Part shown: one piece after another, positions 1 through 5,560 of the stretch
How the letters are laid out: each line of letters begins with the position of its first letter
Position numbering within the stretch: position 1 is the first letter of the stretch
From: an uncultured Gammaproteobacteria bacterium
GTDB lineage: Bacteria; Pseudomonadota; Gammaproteobacteria; Chromatiales; Chromatiaceae
Direction: 5' to 3'
Assembly (NCBI GenBank): GCA_937926265.1
Contig: CALAZS010000182.1
Span: 1 to 14,490 of the forward strand
DNA length: 14,490 nt
Notes under the pieces: model-generated
Databases searched by the model: none
Told to the model about the DNA's origin: nothing
Seen by the model: the letters and a program-made list of their open reading frames with translations, nothing else
Position numbers and translations under genes: made by a program

Positions 1-15
1 AGCTGACATTTTGCT

Positions 16-44
16 TTGACTTTTGCTTCTATAAGCAATAGAGT
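16..44 (+). promoter_or_regulatory. Possible promoter of the cold shock gene
   Basis: A TTGACT box (16-21) is followed after 17 bases by TAGAGT (39-44), a fair -35 and a weak -10. Between them lies an inverted repeat, TTGCTT (23-28) and AAGCAA (33-38), around a four-base loop. If transcription starts near 50, the cold shock gene has an untranslated leader of about 150 bases, as is usual for cspA-type genes. I do not see the E. coli cold-box sequence. The inverted repeat could instead belong to the end of a gene left of the window. Confidence 0.3.
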
Positions 45-200
45 AGTGAAAGTTTGAAGTGCGACCTATCTATTTGTGCACAGTTTCACGAAGTCCTACC
101 TTTTGTACCTCGTTCTGGTTTTCATAAGTATAAAGCAACACATTTCATCTTTATTGCCTGAATAAGGCTTCCATACATCTGAAAATTTAAGGAAACGATT

Positions 201-407
201 ATGTCTAAAACTCAAGGTACAGTTAAATGGTTCAATGAAGCAAAAGGTTTTGGTTTTATTGAACGTGAATCTGGCAGCGACGTATTTGCTCATTTTAGAG
301 CAATTAATGGCGATGGATTTAAAACTTTGAAAGAAGGTCAAAAAGTAGAATTTACTGTGACCGATGGCGCCAAAGGTCCTCAAGCCGAAGATATCACCGC
401 CATATAA
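201..407 (+). CDS. CspA-family cold shock protein
   Basis: A 68-residue single cold-shock domain, the normal length for CspA-type proteins, which bind single-stranded RNA and DNA in the cytoplasm and melt RNA structure, often at low temperature. RNP1 is KGFGFI (residues 15-20) and RNP2 is VFAHF (28-32). The N-terminal TVKWFN and the C-terminal KGPQAEDI segments are also typical. The ATG at 201 has AAGGA at 189-193 in good position. A long leader lies in front and a hairpin terminator directly behind, so it is probably a single-gene unit. An RNA-binding RRM gene follows. Which Csp paralogue this is cannot be decided from sequence alone. A long ORF on the opposite strand is only its shadow. Confidence 0.95.
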   Translation: MSKTQGTVKWFNEAKGFGFIERESGSDVFAHFRAINGDGFKTLKEGQKVEFTVTDGAKGPQAEDITAI

Positions 408-414
408 TAAATAT

Positions 415-444
415 AGGAATGTGCAGTAAAAACTGTACATTCCT
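415..444 (+). terminator. Hairpin terminator after cold shock gene
   Basis: AGGAATGTGCAG (415-426) and CTGTACATTCCT (433-444) pair over 12 positions with one mismatch around a TAAAAA loop, directly followed by GTTTA. It begins eight bases after the cold shock stop codon. The T-run is short, so termination may be partial. Confidence 0.65.
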
Positions 445-502
445 GTTTACCTCATAGAATTTTTCTTCTATCTAAACATATCCCATCTCTGGATGATTAG
501 CA

Positions 503-769
503 TTGATTACTCTATCTGTTCGTGGATTAGCTAAATCTACAACGGAAGAAAGCCTTACAGAGGTTTTTTCCGAATATGGTGTCGTACGTTCTCTTAAACT
601 TGTAAAAGACCTTTACACGGGAGATTGCAAAGGCTTTGCCAGTATTTCAATGGAAGGTCATGAAGCACGTAACGCTATGACAGCTCTAAATAACACCCTG
701 TTAGATGAAAGTTTTATCCGTGTAATGCAAGAACGCGACATCAAAAAACGCGGCAAAAAGCGTTATTAA
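503..769 (+). CDS. Small RRM-domain RNA-binding protein
   Basis: An 88-residue protein made of one RNA recognition motif and a basic tail (KKRGKKRY). The order is RNP2-like LSVRGL (residues 4-9), a helix with TTEESLTEVFSEYG, then RNP1-like KGFASISM (43-50). It should bind RNA in the cytoplasm; small bacterial RRM proteins of this type are often cold-regulated. Two of the three usual RNA-stacking aromatic positions hold serine here (residue 5 in RNP2, residue 47 in RNP1), while Phe45 is kept. The start is TTG at 503: an in-frame stop lies at 494-496, and the first beta strand begins at residue 3, as in homologues. The nearby ATG at 493 is in another frame and stops after 13 codons. SD is weak. 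Confidence 0.88.
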   Translation: MITLSVRGLAKSTTEESLTEVFSEYGVVRSLKLVKDLYTGDCKGFASISMEGHEARNAMTALNNTLLDESFIRVMQERDIKKRGKKRY

Positions 770-802
770 TAATAAATGCAAAAATTATCAGAGACAGGGT
801 AT

Positions 803-839
803 TGGTCTTCTGAAATCTGTCGATTTAATGAGAAGACTG
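803..839. terminator. Imperfect hairpin between convergent genes
   Basis: GTCTTCT (805-811) and AGAAGAC (831-837) are perfect inverted repeats, with a second inner pairing GAAATC/GATTT. The structure sits between the RRM gene and the convergent gene ending at 844, where a bidirectional terminator would be expected. There is no clear T-run on either strand, so this is only a candidate. Confidence 0.3.
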
Positions 840-843
840 CGAA

Positions 844-1191
844 CTATTTAGACTTCGCCTTTTGGTTCGGAGATTTTGGTTTTGTAAAACGATTCCGTTC
901 ATTAATCGACCATGCACATTCATTAGCATATTTTGTGACTTCTTTTAGGGTTCCACGGTGATAACCAGTAATTTCTGATGAGCCGCGAACAAGCACATAT
1001 CGATACCACTCTTCATCATCATTTCCAACAGGATTATCTGCAGTTTCAACTTTTGCGAGGGAGTAACTTCGGCGTAAAACCAAAGGTGATGAATCAGCGC
1101 ATTTGGTTTCAGACAAGTAGCTAATATCAATGTCTAAATGCCTTTTTTCATAAATAGGGAAAGTCTTAAATTGAGTAGCAAGTCTGTTCAT
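844..1191 (-). CDS. Hypothetical protein, 115 aa
   Basis: I do not recognise this family. The protein is soluble, with no signal peptide or membrane segment. It has a polar N-terminal half, a central stretch with WYRYVLVRGSSEITGYHRGTL that looks like a folded beta-rich core, a helical EVTKYANECAWSINERN segment, and a lysine-rich tail. An in-frame TGA lies six codons upstream of the ATG at 1191, so this start is the only good one; the SD is weak. The gene converges with the RRM gene and stands alone on its strand, with a 300-base gap behind its start. The residue pattern looks like a real protein, unlike the 61-residue ORF in the other frame over it. Confidence 0.6.
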   Translation of the reverse strand: MNRLATQFKTFPIYEKRHLDIDISYLSETKCADSSPLVLRRSYSLAKVETADNPVGNDDEEWYRYVLVRGSSEITGYHRGTLKEVTKYANECAWSINERNRFTKPKSPNQKAKSK

Positions 1192-1491
1192 ATAATTGTG
1201 TTCTGGTCATTACCTTTAAGGCAGCACGATAGACTGCATAACTTTTTAACTAGGTAAAACTGTTTTATTGGATTGTTGTTATGAAGTTTTATTCAAGTTA
1301 TGCATGTTAAGCTGATGATCAGATAAAGATACTCCGATCTTTATAAAATAGCTTATCAATTAAACTTATCATTTAAGGCGTAGAGTCTCTAATTTACAAG
1401 TGGCCACATTTCTGGATCTGGATGAAAGGCTGTGTTCTAACTTAAAAATGGTAAACTATATTTTTATTAGCCCGCTTGATGAATTTGCCGT
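1192..1491. other. Intergenic region between divergent genes
   Basis: No convincing gene. It should hold the promoters of the minus gene starting at 1191 and the plus gene starting at 1492. Notable elements are a perfect inverted repeat ATAAAGAT (1323-1330) / ATCTTTAT (1337-1344), and just after it two TTATCA direct repeats near 1354 and 1367. TATATT at about 1457-1462 is a possible -10 for the transglutaminase gene. A 70-codon GTG-started ORF running from 1400 into that gene has no family resemblance and was left out. Confidence 0.4.
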
Positions 1492-2280
1492 ATGTGGTTA
1501 CGCACAGTCTGTGATCTCTCATTTAATATTTCATCACCAACGCCATTTGTGCTCATGTTGCGGCCACGAAGTGGTGCCCAGCAATGGATATCTCGAGAGG
1601 AATACAGGTTAGAACCCAGTGTGCCTGTTCATGAGTTTACAGATGAATACGGTAATCTCTGTCAACGACTGACAGCTCCTTCAGGTGTCTTTAATGTTTA
1701 TACCAGCGCAGAAGTTATGACAGCAGATCATATCGATAAAAAGTATGGGGCGCCATTTATTGAGATTCAGAATCTTCCGGATGGGGTACTAAGTTATCTT
1801 TTACCTAGTCGATACTGCGAATCAGATCGTTTTCATGAAATGGCGAGTGAAATAACCATTGGTCAGGCACCTGGATACGATCAAATCGTTGCTATCGTTT
1901 TCTGGTTGCGAGAAAACATTGATTTCATTCCTGGCAGCAGCGAAACGCCTGTCTCTGCGGCAGAGGTTAACATGAGAAAATTTGGTGTCTGCAGAGATTT
2001 GGCGCATCTTGGGATTGCTTTGAGTCGCAGTCTCAGTATTCCAGCAAGAATGGTGGTTGGTTACCTATATCAACTGGAACCGATGGACCTGCATGCCTGG
2101 TTTGAAGTGTTTGTTGGGGGACGCTGGTATACATTTGATCCGACACAAACTGAATTAAAAAAAGGGTATGTCGCAGTCGGTTATGGTCGCGATGCTGCTG
2201 ATGTGGCTATATTTAATCAATTTGGCCCAGTTACCTATCCAATATCACAGACTGTCAGTGTCGAGCACATAGCAAGATGA
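1492..2280 (+). CDS. Transglutaminase-like cysteine protease family protein
   Basis: A 262-residue protein of the bacterial transglutaminase-like superfamily (COG1305), papain-fold enzymes that usually act as proteases or amidases. An N-terminal beta domain (about 1-110, with PTPFVLMLRPRSG) precedes the catalytic core. The triad is visible: Cys167 in GVCRDLAHL, His201 in DLHAWFE and Asp216 in YTFDPTQ. There is no signal peptide, so it is probably cytoplasmic. An in-frame TGA at 1480-1482 limits the start to ATG 1492, and this places the family's first beta strand at the N-terminus. The SD is poor. A second member of the superfamily follows 70 bases downstream, probably in the same operon. The substrate is unknown. 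Confidence 0.9.
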   Translation: MWLRTVCDLSFNISSPTPFVLMLRPRSGAQQWISREEYRLEPSVPVHEFTDEYGNLCQRLTAPSGVFNVYTSAEVMTADHIDKKYGAPFIEIQNLPDGVLSYLLPSRYCESDRFHEMASEITIGQAPGYDQIVAIVFWLRENIDFIPGSSETPVSAAEVNMRKFGVCRDLAHLGIALSRSLSIPARMVVGYLYQLEPMDLHAWFEVFVGGRWYTFDPTQTELKKGYVAVGYGRDAADVAIFNQFGPVTYPISQTVSVEHIAR

Positions 2281-2321
2281 ACCAGGAAAGATGAACTGGG
2301 AATAATGAAACGGGAATTTGG

Positions 2322-2354
2322 ATGCAAAATTCTGTAATTCAATTTTATCTATGA
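2322..2354 (+). other. Possible leader ORF coupled to the next start
   Basis: An ATG at 2322, with GGGA at 2312-2315 as a plausible SD, opens a ten-codon frame ending in TGA at 2352-2354. That stop overlaps the ATG of the second transglutaminase gene as ATGA (2351-2354). The latter ATG has no SD of its own, so ribosomes could be delivered by translation of this leader. This is inference from the arrangement. Confidence 0.3.
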
Positions 2355-3190
2355 AATTCAAAATACAACACACTACTAATTATCAGTATTCGCAATTAGT
2401 TAAATTAAGTCCCCAGGATTTGCGTTTTTACCCAAGAGATGATGGCTCACAGAGAGTTATCAATTTCCAGCTTAATATTGACCCAATACCACATGGACGC
2501 AATGACCACCTGGACTTAGAAGGAAACCGGGTTATTCAGGTATGGTTTGAGGGTGAAACAAACCATTTTAATATTCAACTGAACATGGAGGTTGAAACGC
2601 TACGAAAGAATGCTTTTGATTTTATCCTGGCATCTGAAGCGGAATTTTTACCAATAAATCATGTTGAAGACTTTATCTTTACACAAGGCTATCTTGAACG
2701 CATCTCACCAGATAATGCTGTATTTTCTTTCGCTAAGGAAATCAGCCGTTCTGTTAATAACAATACCTTGGGTTTCCTAAATACCCTCAGTCAGAAATTA
2801 TTCGAAGATTTCATTCATATACACAGGGAATCCGGTATTCCACAAACCCCGGGTCATACTTTGCAGACTCGTCATGGTGCCTGTAGAGATCTGGCAGTAT
2901 TATTTATCGATTCTTGCCGTTCTCAAGGTATAGCTGCCCGGTTTGCCAGTGGTTATCAGAAAGGTGACTTAAAAAGTGAACGGCGACATTTACATGCATG
3001 GCCGGAAGTATATTTACCCGGTGCAGGATGGATTGGATATGACCCGACACATGGTATGGCAATAGCAGATACACATGTGACGATTGCCGCAGCGGCTCAC
3101 GCTCGCGATACAATGCCTGTAACCGGAAGTTTTATAGGTGAAATGGTGACGAGTACGCTCAATTACATGGTTCAAATACAAGTGTCATAG
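2351..3190 (+). CDS. Second transglutaminase-like family protein
   Basis: A 279-residue member of the same superfamily but of the other common subtype, with the N-terminal bacterial transglutaminase domain starting MKFKIQHTTNYQYSQLVKLS, then the catalytic core. The triad is Cys178 in GACRDLAVL, His215 in HLHAWPEVYL and Asp231 in GYDPTHG, followed by a HVTIAAAAHARD segment usual for the family. A longer frame opens at TTG 2318, but ATG 2351 starts exactly at the conserved first strand. Its SD is absent and an overlapping leader ORF may supply ribosomes. The last 19 bases overlap the end of the opposite-strand methyltransferase gene. The alpha-E and ATP-grasp genes often found beside this type are not in the window. 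Confidence 0.9.
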   Translation: MKFKIQHTTNYQYSQLVKLSPQDLRFYPRDDGSQRVINFQLNIDPIPHGRNDHLDLEGNRVIQVWFEGETNHFNIQLNMEVETLRKNAFDFILASEAEFLPINHVEDFIFTQGYLERISPDNAVFSFAKEISRSVNNNTLGFLNTLSQKLFEDFIHIHRESGIPQTPGHTLQTRHGACRDLAVLFIDSCRSQGIAARFASGYQKGDLKSERRHLHAWPEVYLPGAGWIGYDPTHGMAIADTHVTIAAAAHARDTMPVTGSFIGEMVTSTLNYMVQIQVS

Positions 3191-4398
3191 ACACTCCCCG
3201 ATACAACAAAAACGGGGTCGCCAGTCTTTATCTTTTCAAAATAGATGTCATCGTTTGCGCGTGGCTGCCCCTGCAATGACTCAGTTTTAAGTTCATTGAA
3301 CTTTCCTGTTTTGCGCATCAGGTCTACTACCAATCCAAGTCGCTCAAATGGATGCAGTTCATGCCAGATGGCAACGACTTTGGTTGAAAAAAAACGGTTG
3401 GAAAAGCTGATCAACACTTTACCTCTCGGGCGCGTTACCCGCACAATTTCCCGTAAAATCGACAATGGCTCTGTCAGGTATTCAATTGAAAGGCTGCAAA
3501 TGGTGATATCAAAATAATCATCGTCAAAAGGTAAAACAGGATTCAAGTTGAGATCATGAACGAGTGAGTCATTAAGTTGTGGATTTGCGGATAGCTCCCT
3601 GGCGTTCATTCCCAATCCCGTCACATGAAGGTCAGTAATGTCTGTTGGTATATGCGATTGGATACTGCTCATCAGGTCCAGTACCTTCATACCTGGTCGA
3701 AGATATCGGCGATAAATTTCTGCAATTGCATCTGATGCAGATTGGTCAATATGAGCTACAAGGCGATCCTGCTGGTAAAACAGTGCATCATCTTCCATAT
3801 CCTGTCGAATGAAAATGTCATCCTGGTAATAATCCGGACAATGCCTGTAAGTTCGTTGCAGGCCAATGCCACTGCCAAATGCGATTGTAAAAGGGTCTAT
3901 CGGCCTTTGCGTTTCGCCATGACTTATACCCACCTCCATATCTTGAATTTCAACAAGACGGGCACCGGTGTTTACTTCCAGGCCTGATAAAGGGTGGTTT
4001 AAATCAACCGTAAATGAGTTGGCATCTGTCTTTATCACGCGCATAGGCTGACGATCATGAGAGTTGATTCCCAGGTAACCTGCGATAACCAGGCGAGGAT
4101 AAAAACGGCCAACACGGGGCATCACGCGAAAACCGGTAGGACCGATTGGCTTGATTGCCTTTAAAGGCACCTGAACCTGCAGTTCAGGGTCATACTCGAA
4201 AAAGTTGCAAGGTTCGGGATTCAGAGGCTCTTTCTCTTTCCCCGTTACAGATGTGATATTCAGGCAGTGTTTTAAATGGCCTGACAGATTCAGATCGGCA
4301 GGATCGTACACCGGTATATAAATTCGATCAGTATGGTGCGAAATTTCACTCTGCCATTGCAGGACAAGTTCGAGGGCTGAATTGTTATGTCGGGTCAT
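3172..4398 (-). CDS. SlyD/FKBP-like domain fused to SAM-dependent methyltransferase
   Basis: A 408-residue two-part protein. The N-terminal part (about 70-160) resembles the second half of SlyD-type FKBP prolyl isomerases: GRFYPRLV (97-104), a QPMRVI strand, then VDLNHPLSG (131-139), the SlyD signature. A linker with ALFYQQDRLVAHIDQ leads to a class I methyltransferase. Its SAM motif I is VLDLMSSIQSHIP (239-251), the LMSS variant in place of the usual GxG, with GLGMNARELSANPQL, DLN, LPFDDDYFD and a post-motif FSNRFF after it. This variant is known from cyanobacterial and plant UbiE-like methyltransferases. The substrate is unknown. The first 60 residues match nothing I know, so isomerase activity is doubtful. 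The gene is divergent from the lipoprotein gene and ends inside the transglutaminase gene. Confidence 0.82.
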   Translation of the reverse strand: MTRHNNSALELVLQWQSEISHHTDRIYIPVYDPADLNLSGHLKHCLNITSVTGKEKEPLNPEPCNFFEYDPELQVQVPLKAIKPIGPTGFRVMPRVGRFYPRLVIAGYLGINSHDRQPMRVIKTDANSFTVDLNHPLSGLEVNTGARLVEIQDMEVGISHGETQRPIDPFTIAFGSGIGLQRTYRHCPDYYQDDIFIRQDMEDDALFYQQDRLVAHIDQSASDAIAEIYRRYLRPGMKVLDLMSSIQSHIPTDITDLHVTGLGMNARELSANPQLNDSLVHDLNLNPVLPFDDDYFDITICSLSIEYLTEPLSILREIVRVTRPRGKVLISFSNRFFSTKVVAIWHELHPFERLGLVVDLMRKTGKFNELKTESLQGQPRANDDIYFEKIKTGDPVFVVSGSVYDTCI

Positions 4399-4529
4399 AA
4401 ATTAGCGTGTCTTTTGATTCGGCATTAATACGGTATTGTGAGTGATTCTAAACAGGGAAGTTCAGCCGATGAAAGCGGTAGGCGGTAAAGTGGGTTATAG
4501 TTATAAATTATTCAGACATCGAGATTACC

Positions 4530-5030
4530 ATGATCAGAAAAGGTCAACTTGAACGAATGTTTAAGACAGTATTTATATTGTCATTACTCATCTATCTTAC
4601 TGCTTGTGCAGGTCTTCAACCCAGAAAGGACACCATTCGGGCTAATTTATCTAACCTGAAAATGCTCGAGTCAACACTATTTGAGCAGCGCTTTGAAGCG
4701 ACTATCCGCATACAAAACAGAAGTCAGTCTGCACTGAATATTAATGGGCTGAGTTATGATTTATCACTAAATGATAAGGATTTTGCATCTGGCGTCAGCA
4801 ATCAGAAAATATCAATACCGGCGCTGTCTGAAGGTGTTATGTCGATTAACCTTACCAGCACCTTGTTCGGCCTGATACGTCAATTGAACTCCATTCAGGA
4901 GCTTCAAAGCAAGCCACTGGAGTATGAACTGCATGGTCGTGTTTATACCGATAACGATTCATTTGGAATTTCATTTTCTGAAAAAGGTGAAATAGATTTG
5001 ATTTTGCCTGCAGGAAAGACCAAAAAATAA
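4530..5030 (+). CDS. WHy/LEA14-type lipoprotein
   Basis: A 166-residue lipoprotein precursor. A hydrophobic signal (VFILSLLIYL) ends in the lipobox LTAC, with Cys26 as the lipidated residue. The mature part reads as a single water-stress-and-hypersensitive-response (WHy, LEA14-like) beta sandwich: an early strand pair with FEATIRIQNRS, then NINGLSYDLSLNDKDFASG, a serine-rich strand, and the closing YELHGRVYTDN. Such proteins are envelope proteins of unclear, perhaps stress-protective, function. ATG 4530 has GAGA a few bases upstream. ATG 4557 (residue 10) would give a more standard signal peptide but has no nearer SD, so either start is possible. The gene is divergent from the methyltransferase gene and is followed within 55 bases by an independent small transcription unit. 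Confidence 0.82.
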   Translation: MIRKGQLERMFKTVFILSLLIYLTACAGLQPRKDTIRANLSNLKMLESTLFEQRFEATIRIQNRSQSALNINGLSYDLSLNDKDFASGVSNQKISIPALSEGVMSINLTSTLFGLIRQLNSIQELQSKPLEYELHGRVYTDNDSFGISFSEKGEIDLILPAGKTKK

Positions 5031-5081
5031 AATTTTCAGATTTTTCCTACAGATTTCCTTTTTCTATTTTATATTATTGAT

Positions 5082-5187
5082 GTGTCGCAAATGGAAGCAG
5101 GAAGCAAAGTGACATGGAACCGGAAGCAGGAGGAGTACATCTCCAAGCTATAACCTCGATTCAGCCCCCTGATTCGAGGTTTTTTTT
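5082..5187 (+). ncRNA. Candidate GGA-rich small RNA (Csr/Rsm-like)
   Basis: A compact unit of about 105 bases. TATATT at 5070-5075 is a good -10, with no clear -35. The expected 5' end falls on a stem, TGTCGC (5083-5088) pairing with GTGACA (5109-5114), which presents a 20-base purine-rich loop. Six GGA triplets occur within 42 bases (5093, 5100, 5116, 5122, 5129, 5132), including CATGGAA, which fits the CANGGAN core of RsmA/CsrA sites. GGAG and CTCC form a second small hairpin near 5132-5143. The unit ends in a strong intrinsic terminator. RsmY/RsmZ-type RNAs, which sequester CsrA/RsmA, share this size and make-up. I found no GacA box upstream. The alternative is a 20-codon ORF (5091-5153) with no SD. 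Confidence 0.5.
5152..5187 (+). terminator. Strong intrinsic terminator
   Basis: AACCTCGATTCAG (5152-5164) pairs with CTGATTCGAGGTT (5169-5181) with a single T-T mismatch around a CCCC loop, and an unbroken T-run continues to 5187. It ends the GGA-rich unit and would also stop read-through from the lipoprotein gene. Confidence 0.9.
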
Positions 5188-5270
5188 GTGTTTATGACCA
5201 GGCCGGCTAAGCATAACCTCGGCGAGGCTAAAAGGTGAGTTTGGGAGAAACTTCCGGCAGGTTTATAGTT

Positions 5271-5296
5271 AAAAAACCAGATTAGTAAACCTGGTT
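5271..5296 (-). terminator. Intrinsic terminator of the small-peptide gene
   Basis: Read on the minus strand, AACCAG (5296-5291) pairs with CTGGTT (5280-5275) around a ten-base loop and runs into T residues (complement of A 5271-5276). It begins 11 bases after the stop of the small ORF. Confidence 0.65.
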
Positions 5297-5307
5297 AATA
5301 GACCATA

Positions 5308-5394
5308 TTAGTAAACTAGAGCAATTTCAGCAGCTGTTCCAAATGCTATTGCAGAGAAGGTTAATCCGACTATCCATTTTTCCATGATGACCAC
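5308..5394 (-). CDS. Small single-helix membrane peptide
   Basis: A short ORF of 28 codons from GTG at 5394, or 25 from ATG at 5385. It encodes MEKWIVGLTFSAIAFG followed by a short hydrophobic end in ALVY, enough for one transmembrane helix. GAGGT lies nine bases before the GTG (complement of 5404-5408), which favours the GTG start. Upstream there is an extended -10, TGCCATAAT (complement of 5415-5423). The gene ends 11 bases before a hairpin and T-run. Promoter, SD, ORF and terminator in correct order within 155 bases make it likely to be expressed. I do not recognise the family. It is unannotated-size, so a conserved frame in relatives is the missing evidence. Confidence 0.5.
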   Translation of the reverse strand: MVIMEKWIVGLTFSAIAFGTAAEIALVY

Positions 5395-5414
5395 AAGCTG
5401 ATGACCTCGATTTG

Positions 5415-5423
5415 ATTATGGCA
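5415..5423 (-). promoter_or_regulatory. Extended -10 for the small-peptide gene
   Basis: On the minus strand TGCCATAAT fits the extended -10 pattern TGnTATAAT with one change. The -35 region is poor (TATTCA), which is tolerated with an extended -10. Transcription would start close to the GAGGT ribosome site. Confidence 0.4.
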
Positions 5424-5507
5424 AAACTACAATGGTATGAATAATGTAATTGTGTTGATCAAATAAATCCAGAAATATAGCCTTTTATAAAAAAGGGTTT
5501 TGAGCAC

Positions 5508-5530
5508 AAAAAAGCCGGTTAAAAACCGGC
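5508..5530 (-). terminator. Intrinsic terminator of the LysM gene
   Basis: On the minus strand GCCGGTT (5530-5524) pairs perfectly with AACCGGC (5520-5514) around a three-base loop, and six T residues follow (complement of A 5508-5513). It lies 30 bases past the LysM gene stop. Confidence 0.85.
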
Positions 5531-5560
5531 CTTTATGTACAAGCTTTGTGTATTTGAAAT

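Noticed and set aside
96..440. 114-codon minus-strand ORF over the cold shock gene
   Set aside because: It is antisense to a certain CspA gene and has no family features; it is a codon-bias shadow.
776..961. 61-codon plus-strand ORF after the RRM gene
   Set aside because: It has no SD, crosses the hairpin and overlaps the better supported minus gene at 844-1191.
1400..1612. 70-codon GTG ORF ahead of the first transglutaminase, with a CSCCGH motif that recalls zinc sites
   Set aside because: Most of it lies in another frame of the transglutaminase gene, and the cysteine cluster comes from that overlap.
3245..3517. 90-codon plus-strand ORF inside the methyltransferase gene (also 3742-3987)
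   Set aside because: Antisense shadows of the methyltransferase frame.
4469..4552. 27-codon ORF with GGGAAG upstream, overlapping the lipoprotein start
   Set aside because: The SD is fair, but the peptide has no recognisable character and there is no own promoter or terminator; kept only as a note.
5091..5153. 20-codon ORF inside the GGA-rich unit
   Set aside because: No SD, and only about nine bases of leader if transcription starts near 5082; the RNA reading explains stem, GGA spacing and terminator better. Not excluded.
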